Shown here in pieces: positions 27,874-34,431 of a stretch of DNA of 34,431 bases. Both the position numbers and the translations under genes were made by a program. Location of the stretch: assembly GCF_014077005.1 (NCBI RefSeq), contig NZ_JACGVC010000048.1:1-34431 (forward strand), in the 5' to 3' direction. Source of the stretch: Colwellia sp. MB3u-45 (lineage in GTDB: Bacteria > Pseudomonadota > Gammaproteobacteria > Enterobacterales > Alteromonadaceae). The notes beneath the pieces were generated by a model, which worked only from the letters and a program-made list of their open reading frames with translations, had not been told where the DNA came from and did not search any database. Every line of letters begins with the position of its first letter. Within the stretch, counting starts at the first letter, position 1.

Positions 27874-29082
27874 TTATTCAAATGAGCGTACTTTTACACG
27901 CTTACCGTCGTCCACTTCATCACTCGGATGATTGATAACCAGTTCACCATCATTTACGCCCTCAAGAATCTGGGCAATTAAACCGTTACGCTGACCGACT
28001 TTAACTTCCCGTCTTACCGCCAGATCACGCTCAATAACAAACACTGCCCAGCCACCCTTATATCTAAATAAGCTGCTCGCCGGTATTTGCAGTACATTTT
28101 CCTGCTGCCATAAAATAAAATTTGCCTCAACTCGATATCCATCTCCCAGTTGATTCCAAAGCTGAGCCTCAGAAACAAAATCAGAAATAATCAGCACGCG
28201 TTGTTCTTCAACCCCAAGTGCTGACGCTTTGGTAAAGCCAACCGGTTCAACTATTCGAACCTGTCCCTCTAAAGGTTTGTCACCGCCCCAGCGATCAAAC
28301 AAAACCTTCATGCCGGGTTTTATTTTCACCGCATCGGCGGAAAGTACATCCACCTCTATTTCCAGAGCTGAAGGGTTGCCCACTTCTAGTAATGGCTCAC
28401 CAGTACGCACTGGACCTTCACATTCACGAACAACTTTAAGAATCTTTCCATCAATCGGCGATCGAACATTTACTCGCTCTACCGGCTCTCCACTGTCAGC
28501 GGCAGCTGAATATTGTAGAGCCGTGGCCGCAGCTTCCAGTTCATATTTAGCCACTTCGACACTAAAATTGGCTGAACGTTTTGCCGCTGCCGTCGTTTGT
28601 GCCTGCGTTTGGGCCTTATCAAAGGCTTCACGTGAAATCAAAGCCTGTGCCATTAATGATTGCAGCCGAGTTAATTCATTACTGGCTAATTGTGCCGACG
28701 CAGATGCTGCATTTGCCTGTTCTTGCGCTGCATGTAAAGCCGATTTTGCGGCGGCTACTTGAGCCTGAGCTTGGGCACGGCTACGCGGATCTAGCACCTG
28801 TGATTGTAATGGCGTAATCCCTAACAATACCTGTCCTTGCTTAACCGTATCACCCACCTTTAATTGTTGACGACAGGTTACGCCATCAACAGACGCTGAT
28901 ATCAGGTAACGATCAATCAACCGGGTACGGCCCTCCTCTTCAATGCTTACCGTCATTGGTGCGTACCTTGCCGCTATGCCTTCAACCATAATGGGCTGTG
29001 GCCAGAAACCCCAAATCAATAATCCGGTGATTAAGGCAACAATAAAGCATATCGCTGGATGTTTTTTTAACAGAGCAAGCAT
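27874..29082 (-). CDS. HlyD/RND-type periplasmic adaptor (membrane fusion protein) of an ABC exporter
   Basis: A 402-residue membrane fusion protein linking the inner-membrane ABC permease to the periplasm. One N-terminal membrane anchor (about 9-28) is followed by a beta-barrel/lipoyl half (VGDTVKQGQVLLGI), a long Ala/Gln-rich coiled-coil hairpin (about 100-200), the second lipoyl half (VRSPIDGKILKVVRECEGPVRTGEPLLEV) and a C-terminal barrel. It starts 4 bases after the permease gene ends. No outer-membrane TolC gene is nearby, so a TolC from elsewhere may be used, or the system may only reach the periplasm. The substrate is unknown. Confidence 0.88.
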   Translation of the reverse strand: MLALLKKHPAICFIVALITGLLIWGFWPQPIMVEGIAARYAPMTVSIEEEGRTRLIDRYLISASVDGVTCRQQLKVGDTVKQGQVLLGITPLQSQVLDPRSRAQAQAQVAAAKSALHAAQEQANAASASAQLASNELTRLQSLMAQALISREAFDKAQTQAQTTAAAKRSANFSVEVAKYELEAAATALQYSAAADSGEPVERVNVRSPIDGKILKVVRECEGPVRTGEPLLEVGNPSALEIEVDVLSADAVKIKPGMKVLFDRWGGDKPLEGQVRIVEPVGFTKASALGVEEQRVLIISDFVSEAQLWNQLGDGYRVEANFILWQQENVLQIPASSLFRYKGGWAVFVIERDLAVRREVKVGQRNGLIAQILEGVNDGELVINHPSDEVDDGKRVKVRSFE

Positions 29083-29086
29083 CTGT

Positions 29087-31450
29087 TTACTCCTTAGTTT
29101 TAAGTACGGCCACCATATCTAGGTGTGCCAGGTTACGCCAAATCATCAATGCAGAAATGACAGAAGAGCCAATCACCACCAGGGCAGCAAAAGCATAAAC
29201 TTTCAAACCAAGCACCAGCGGAATACGATATAAATCAGAATCAAACTGAAACGCAAGAAATGCACACAAACCATAACCAATCATCATTCCCAGCGGAATA
29301 GCGATAAGTGTTAATACCGCCATTTCACCCAGAAGAATATAAGCAACCTCTGAGCGATGAAATCCCAACACGCGCAAACTAGCCAGTTCTCGGTTTCGCT
29401 CAGATAGTGCAATGCGCATACTGTTGTAAACCACGCCAAATGCTATGCTTCCACCCAGCAAAGTGGTGATATAGGTAAAAAATAAAATCGTTTCATCCAT
29501 AGTTTCATAAAAAGATTTAATCGCCGATTCCTGCTCAACTACGCCAGCTATGCGTGGCGCACCTTTAAGCTCTGCGTAGACATCAGCCTGATGTAACCTA
29601 TCGACTTTTAACCAGGCAGCGGAAATAACATGGCCTTCATTTAGCAGGCGATTTAGTGAGTTTAACTGCATATAACCATTTAAACCCAAATACTCTTTCG
29701 CCAGACCAACCACGGGTACTTGCATCACAGGACGATCACCTTCCAGCACTTCTATGGTCAGCATATCACCGACCTTAATATGTAATATCTCTGCCAGGTA
29801 ATCGGTGAGTATGATGCCCTCTGGCGGTAAATTAATCACTTTCAGGCGCGTATCAAGCAGGCGCATCAGGCTGCCATCAGGCGCTATTCCTTGCACAGAA
29901 GTTCTATACGAGCGATGTTCAAAACGCAATTTTGCCGTAACCACTCGAAAACCTTCAACATGCTCTACACCCCGTAAACTCTGTAGTGAATAAAGTGAAC
30001 GCTGAGATGTTGGCTCGGTAAATATTGCTGTTAGGTCGCTGCGCTGACTCATACCAAACTGCACCTCAACCATGTGCTTAATAGCCCCCTCTTGAAAACC
30101 GCCAACCATCATAGTGCCGCAGGCCATGCTAATCCCCAATATAGTCATTAATGATTTTAAAGGCCGGCGCTCAATGTGACGAAAAATCATTCGCGTTGGT
30201 TGTGAAAACCAGCGCTGTAAGCCCAGTTTTTCAATCAGGGTTGTATGATACATTGCCGGGGGCTCGGGGCGCATTGCCTGTGCCGGTGGTAAACTGGCCG
30301 CACTAGATACCGCATACAAAGTGCCAACCATGGCAACGCCCATACTAATTAACACCGCAGCAATAATAACCTCAGCTTTTAGTACATAAATCATAAATGG
30401 TAGGCTATAGAAGGTCATGTAAATATTACTCATTCCCTTGCCCATCCAGATACCAAAACCTATTCCTGCAATAACGCCAATAGCGGTAATCATTAATATC
30501 AGTTTTGTGTAATGCAAGCCGACAGCAAAGTTGCTATAACCGAAGGCTTTAAGTCCGGCAATCTGTTCACGCTGTAAACTGATCAGGCGACTCGCGACGA
30601 CATTTAAAAGAAATGCTGCAACGCCCAAAAAAATCATCGGAAAGATGGTGGCTATGGTTTTTTGTTGTTTAAGCTCCTCAGTCAGAAAACGATTAGACAA
30701 CTGATCTTTGCGCGCGTATGCGCCTATGCCACCATAGGGTTTTAACAGTTCATCAAGCCAGTCTATTACATCTTGTTCATTACCCTCTTTACTCAGGGTA
30801 AGCGTGACATCGTTAAATGCCCCATCCATATCATAGGCACTTGCCAGTGGCTTACGTGCCATCCATAAAACACCGTATCGATAATAATCTGGAAACATAG
30901 CGCCAGGGGCAATCTGGTAAATATATTCAGGTGATAGTACATGCCCGACTACATTTAGTACTTTTCGCCGACCATTTATCGTTGCTGCTAATTTATCACC
31001 GGGTTGTAAATCATGGGCACGGGCGAACTCTTCACTGAGTAACACTTCATTATCACGACCGGCCTCAAGTAAACGCCCTTTACGTAAATAAATCTGATTT
31101 AAAAGGCCAGCACTATTGGCATTTAATGACAGTAGATGACCACTAACCGGATCCTTAAAATCTTCTACATCTAGATTCACATAAGCCAGCACCCGAGTTT
31201 CAACCTTATCAACGCCGGGAATTTCCTGAATACGTTTTACCAGTGATAAGGGCGCACGCTTTAGCGAAGCAAACACATCGGCGAAATGGTGATTGCGGTA
31301 ATAATTTTCACGGGTTTCAAACAAGGAATCGAGTGTACTTAATGACATAATAAAAATGCTCACTCCACCAACAATTACCATAATAATTGCTAGGGCTTGC
31401 ATCCGCATAGCCCAAAGTTCGCGCCATAATTTTATATCGATAGCTTTCAT
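29087..31450 (-). CDS. FtsX/MacB-type ABC transporter permease with two FtsX domains
   Basis: A 787-residue inner-membrane protein. Membrane segment 1 lies at about 17-38, then a large periplasmic MacB-like domain (to about 265), three segments (about 270-395), a further segment near 435, a second periplasmic domain (to about 660) and three C-terminal segments (about 665-775). The two FtsX permease domains are fused in one chain, as in E. coli YbbP, rather than two subunits as in LolC/LolE. Such permeases work as mechanotransmission machines rather than classical channels. It follows the ATPase after 7 bases and precedes the HlyD-type gene. The substrate cannot be read from the sequence. Confidence 0.87.
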   Translation of the reverse strand: MKAIDIKLWRELWAMRMQALAIIMVIVGGVSIFIMSLSTLDSLFETRENYYRNHHFADVFASLKRAPLSLVKRIQEIPGVDKVETRVLAYVNLDVEDFKDPVSGHLLSLNANSAGLLNQIYLRKGRLLEAGRDNEVLLSEEFARAHDLQPGDKLAATINGRRKVLNVVGHVLSPEYIYQIAPGAMFPDYYRYGVLWMARKPLASAYDMDGAFNDVTLTLSKEGNEQDVIDWLDELLKPYGGIGAYARKDQLSNRFLTEELKQQKTIATIFPMIFLGVAAFLLNVVASRLISLQREQIAGLKAFGYSNFAVGLHYTKLILMITAIGVIAGIGFGIWMGKGMSNIYMTFYSLPFMIYVLKAEVIIAAVLISMGVAMVGTLYAVSSAASLPPAQAMRPEPPAMYHTTLIEKLGLQRWFSQPTRMIFRHIERRPLKSLMTILGISMACGTMMVGGFQEGAIKHMVEVQFGMSQRSDLTAIFTEPTSQRSLYSLQSLRGVEHVEGFRVVTAKLRFEHRSYRTSVQGIAPDGSLMRLLDTRLKVINLPPEGIILTDYLAEILHIKVGDMLTIEVLEGDRPVMQVPVVGLAKEYLGLNGYMQLNSLNRLLNEGHVISAAWLKVDRLHQADVYAELKGAPRIAGVVEQESAIKSFYETMDETILFFTYITTLLGGSIAFGVVYNSMRIALSERNRELASLRVLGFHRSEVAYILLGEMAVLTLIAIPLGMMIGYGLCAFLAFQFDSDLYRIPLVLGLKVYAFAALVVIGSSVISALMIWRNLAHLDMVAVLKTKE

Positions 31451-31457
31451 ATCGAGA

Positions 31458-32201
31458 TCACCACGTCAACTCATCAGGTCTTAATCGAGTTTCATTTTTA
31501 TAGACCTTACTGATTAAGCCGTCAGTTAAATGGATAACGCGATCAGCCATTTGAGCAATGCCGGCATTGTGGGTAATAACCACAGTGGTTGTCCCTAACG
31601 CCTGATTAACTCGTTGCAAGGCCTGCAGCACGACAATACCGGTTTTAGAATCTAACGCGCCGGTGGGCTCGTCACATAACAAGACATCCGGATTTTTGGC
31701 AATAGCACGTGCAATGGCAACACGCTGTTGCTCACCGCCGGAAAGCTGGGCAGGAAAATGATCAAGCCGATTCTCTAGACCAACTAGTTTTAATGCCTCT
31801 TCTGGCTTCATCGGCGACTTGGCAATTTCTGTGACTACAGCAACATTTTCACGTGCCGTTAGGCTGGGAATTAAATTGTAAAACTGAAAAACAAAACCGA
31901 CATGAAAACGTCGATACTCTGTTAACTCTCTTTCAGTGGCTCGTGTCAGATCACGCTCACCGTAAAACACATGGCCTTCTGTTGGAGTATCTAGACCACC
32001 CAGAATATTAAGTAGGGTTGATTTGCCACTGCCCGAGGCCCCCAACAATACGGTAAATTCTCCTCGATGCAGATCTATATTAACACCGCGTAAAGCTCGC
32101 ACCTGTACCTCCCCCATCTGATACACTTTGGTCACTTCGTGCACATGAAATACCACATTTTCTCCCAGTGTTTGATGTCGAGATTGTGAGTCAGATGACA
32201 T
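31458..32201 (-). CDS. ABC transporter ATPase of the LolD/MacB type
   Basis: A 247-residue nucleotide-binding subunit. Walker A is GASGSGKST, the Q-loop region [19 protein letters not shown], the signature [15 protein letters not shown], Walker [14 protein letters not shown] and the H-loop VITHN. This set is that of the LolD/MacB/YbbA group that pairs with FtsX-type permeases. A GGGAG site lies before the ATG. First gene of the three-gene exporter operon (ATPase, permease, adaptor), divergent from the GMC oxidoreductase. Confidence 0.93.
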   Translation of the reverse strand: MSSDSQSRHQTLGENVVFHVHEVTKVYQMGEVQVRALRGVNIDLHRGEFTVLLGASGSGKSTLLNILGGLDTPTEGHVFYGERDLTRATERELTEYRRFHVGFVFQFYNLIPSLTARENVAVVTEIAKSPMKPEEALKLVGLENRLDHFPAQLSGGEQQRVAIARAIAKNPDVLLCDEPTGALDSKTGIVVLQALQRVNQALGTTTVVITHNAGIAQMADRVIHLTDGLISKVYKNETRLRPDELTW

Positions 32202-32603
32202 ACAGCTTCTCCCTTAGGTAAACGATAGCGTAACAACATGAAACGAGGTCAGATAATAATGGCTCGGAAAGCGCTAAAAGTGATTTTATTCATGACATTA
32301 TCTCTCTGATAGCCTCCATGATAACGATTGATATAATGACGATAGTGACCAACAGCCAATAGATGCTAATTCATAATGATAGCTCACCAACTGACTTAAC
32401 TCAGTTAAACGACAAGTAATGTGTGAGTGCTCATATGGTAAATTTAAGTCCATTGCTGGGTTATAACCATTTCATAAAAATCTAGATTAATGATGAAAGA
32501 TAAAAATAGCGCTTAAGCGAAACAGTTGAATAAATAATTATTTTGTATCATAGTGGTCCGATGTGTTAAAAATAATAATAAAAGCAACTTTTAAGGTGCC
32601 CGT
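32202..32603. promoter_or_regulatory. Divergent control region between the ABC exporter and the GMC oxidoreductase
   Basis: The 402 bases hold no gene. On the plus strand TGATATAAT (32329-32337) is a perfect extended -10 without a clear -35. A short inverted repeat AACTGA/TCAGTT (32389-32394 and 32401-32406, 6-base spacer) could be an operator or hairpin. No regulator gene is next to it. Confidence 0.4.
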
Positions 32604-34238
32604 GTGAAGACATTTGATTTTGTAATAATTGGGGGTGGCTCAGCTGGCTGCGTATTAGCTGATAAATTATCAGCCAGTGGCGAACATAGTGTTTGCCTAT
32701 TAGAGGCAGGTAAAGCCGATAAGAACTGGTTGATCCATCTGCCCATTGGCATTATTGCCCTGTTACAAAATCGCAGCTTAAATTGGCAATTTAACTCTCA
32801 GCAAGAAAAAACCCTGAATAATCGAGAAATTTTTACACCACGAGGCAAAACCCTAGGTGGCAGTAGTTCGATTAACGCCATGCTCTATGTTAGAGGACAA
32901 CAAAATGATTATGACCATTGGCACAGTTTAGGTAACCCAGGTTGGAGTTTTAATGACGTTCTCCCCTACTTTAAAGCCCTTGAACATCAAGAACGTGGGC
33001 CGGATGATTTTCATGGTATTAACGGTGCACTTAATGTTGCAGACTCAGTCTCTAAACCCGCTATTAATGAAAACTTCATGCAATCAGCCATAGCGGCAGG
33101 TTATCCTGAAAATCATGATTTTAATGGCGCGTCACAAGAAGGCATTGGCTACTATCAAGTCACGCAAAAAAATGGCTTAAGACACAGTGCCGCAAAAGCC
33201 TTTTTAACGCCCAATTTACACCGTAAAAATTTAACGGTTATTACCCAAACACAAGTCGAAAAAGTAGTCATTCATGATGGTATTGCTACAGGTGTTAGGT
33301 ATAAACATCGCGGCAAAGTTCAGCAGATCATGGCGAACCACGAAGTTATCCTCAGTGCCGGTGCAATCAACTCGCCACAAATTTTAATGCTTTCTGGTGT
33401 CGGACCTAAGGCAGAATTAGCAAAGCATGATATTGCGCTTGTACAAGCACTCGAAGGCGTTGGTAAAAATTTGCAGGATCATGTCGATGTCCTCAACGTC
33501 GCGCAACATAATGTAAGCCAAGTAATGGCGCTTCGTCCGACATCAATTTGGTGGGGCGCAAAAGAAACATTAAAATTCATCACTAAACGAACCGGGCTGT
33601 TGACCACGGTTATTGCCGAAACCGGTGGTTTTATCAAATCAGATCCAACCTTGGAGCAACCCGATTTACAACTGCACTTTGTGCCCGCCACCATGGACGA
33701 TCACGGCAGAAATCTTAAACTGCTCTTTACCTACGGCATATCCTTGCATGTATGCCTGCTTAGGCCAAAAAGCCGTGGCACAGTGACACTTAACAGCAAT
33801 AAAATTTCTCAGCATCCACGTATTCACATGAATATGTTAGATCATCAAGATGATATTGATACCATGGTAAAAGGTGTGAAAATTGCTAGAAAAATATTAT
33901 CGACAGCACCCTTATCTCTCACACATATTAAACATATATTCCCAGCTGAAGATTGCACTTCAGATCAAGACATTCACCAGTTTCTAAAAGAGAAGTGCAA
34001 TACTATTTACCACCCTGTCGGTACCTGTAAAATGGGCCAAGATGAGTTGTCGGTAGTTGACGAACAGTTAAAGGTCAGAGGCATTAAGCAACTGCGAGTC
34101 GTTGACGCGTCAATTATGCCAACGCTAATTAGTGGCAACACCAATGCGCCAACCATGATGATTGCGGCAAAAGCAGCAGATATGATTTTGGCTGAACATG
34201 CATTAGCCCAAGATAAAGTTAAGGTTAAGGTTAACTAG
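32604..34238 (+). CDS. GMC-family flavin oxidoreductase (choline/alcohol dehydrogenase-like)
   Basis: A 544-residue FAD enzyme that oxidises an alcohol substrate. The N-terminal dinucleotide-binding motif is VIIGGGSAGCVLADKLS with LLEAG behind it. GMC signature 1 is RGKTLGGSSSINAMLYVRG (about 80-98) and signature 2 is GAINSPQILMLSGVG. The C-terminal catalytic His is in YHPVGTCKMG and the partner Asn in SGNTNAP. It resembles BetA and AlkJ-type dehydrogenases, but no betB, betI or alkane genes are adjacent, so the substrate is open. The start is GTG with AAGGTG 5 bases upstream. The last residues, Lys-Val repeated three times, come from a short DNA repeat (AAGGTT). Confidence 0.9.
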   Translation: MKTFDFVIIGGGSAGCVLADKLSASGEHSVCLLEAGKADKNWLIHLPIGIIALLQNRSLNWQFNSQQEKTLNNREIFTPRGKTLGGSSSINAMLYVRGQQNDYDHWHSLGNPGWSFNDVLPYFKALEHQERGPDDFHGINGALNVADSVSKPAINENFMQSAIAAGYPENHDFNGASQEGIGYYQVTQKNGLRHSAAKAFLTPNLHRKNLTVITQTQVEKVVIHDGIATGVRYKHRGKVQQIMANHEVILSAGAINSPQILMLSGVGPKAELAKHDIALVQALEGVGKNLQDHVDVLNVAQHNVSQVMALRPTSIWWGAKETLKFITKRTGLLTTVIAETGGFIKSDPTLEQPDLQLHFVPATMDDHGRNLKLLFTYGISLHVCLLRPKSRGTVTLNSNKISQHPRIHMNMLDHQDDIDTMVKGVKIARKILSTAPLSLTHIKHIFPAEDCTSDQDIHQFLKEKCNTIYHPVGTCKMGQDELSVVDEQLKVRGIKQLRVVDASIMPTLISGNTNAPTMMIAAKAADMILAEHALAQDKVKVKVN

Positions 34239-34324
34239 CCGGATTAACCTCAATAAGAAAAATAAATAAACTTTTTTGCAACGAGATACTGGTTTGTGTG
34301 GTCAATTTATACCAATTTGATTAA

Positions 34325-34431
34325 TTAACTTCCCACTTTTATCCAATCTCTAGAGCAAAGATCTATCACCCTAGATGCATCTGAAACAAAAATATTCCAG
34401 GCTCGACTACATTCATTAACAATATCTTCAT
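34325..34431 (-). mobile_element. C-terminal end of an IS630-type transposase, cut by the window edge
   Basis: On the minus strand a frame enters from the right edge and ends at the TAA at 34325-34327. Its last 34 residues include CSRAWNIF and LCSRDWIKVGS. The spaced Trp residues, the Ser-Arg-Asp-Trp motif and the closing position are what IS630-family (Tc1/mariner-like DDE) transposases have at their C-terminus. The catalytic residues would lie outside. The A/T-rich TATACCAATTTGATTAATTA-like stretch just beyond the stop (about 34308-34327) could hold the element's end. Whether the copy is intact cannot be judged. Confidence 0.6.

Noticed and set aside
28229-28817. Plus-strand ORFs of 177 and 78 codons
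   Set aside because: Antisense to the Ala/Gln-rich coiled coil of the HlyD-type gene, where such open frames arise by codon bias.

Overview
The window reads as an ordinary chromosomal segment of a low-GC marine gammaproteobacterium. I infer Alteromonadales, most likely Colwelliaceae or a close relative. The grounds are gene order and protein types: a GlnB almost identical to the enterobacterial one, the rluD-pgeF-clpB block divergent from bamD, the murJ-ribF-ileS-lspA-fkpB-ispH block divergent from rpsT, and a type IV pilus minor-pilin cluster ending in a TapY2-like gene. No database search was possible, so the genus is an inference.

Layout. (1) Bases 1-429: no gene, but two rRNA-type promoters in tandem point off the left edge, so an rRNA (or stable RNA) operon probably starts just outside. 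(2) 430-9047, housekeeping: pssA, a small exported DUF4124 protein, clpB with a heat-shock promoter, pgeF, rluD, then bamD, glnB and nadE. (3) 9126-17090, type IV pilus minor pilins: two FimT/GspH-type prepilins on the plus strand, and facing them pilV-pilW-pilX-pilY1-pilE-tapY2 on the minus strand, tightly packed and partly overlapping. (4) 17480-25174, minus strand: ispH, fkpB, lspA, ileS, ribF, murJ, divergent from rpsT. The murJ-rpsT gap holds a promoter, a hairpin and an intrinsic terminator that look like an unannotated small RNA gene. (5) 26068-34238, more accessory: a lipoprotein M49 (dipeptidyl-peptidase III-like) metallopeptidase, a three-gene ABC exporter (ATPase, FtsX/MacB-type permease, HlyD-type adaptor) and a divergent GMC oxidoreductase. 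(6) The last about 107 bases carry the C-terminal end of an IS630-type transposase that runs off the right edge.

How the genes work together. PilV, PilW, PilX, PilE and the FimT-like proteins would form the minor-pilin complex at the pilus tip that carries PilY1. LspA processes lipoproteins such as BamD and the M49 protein made here. MurJ flips lipid II for the cell wall. IspH and IleS are essential housekeeping enzymes. I see no CRISPR array, tRNA gene, complete mobile element, phage or recognisable defence system. The best candidate for something undescribed is the putative small RNA at about 25258-25427; next are the structured, GC-richer intergenic segment at about 7493-7610 and the inverted repeat with a coupled leader ORF before pilV.
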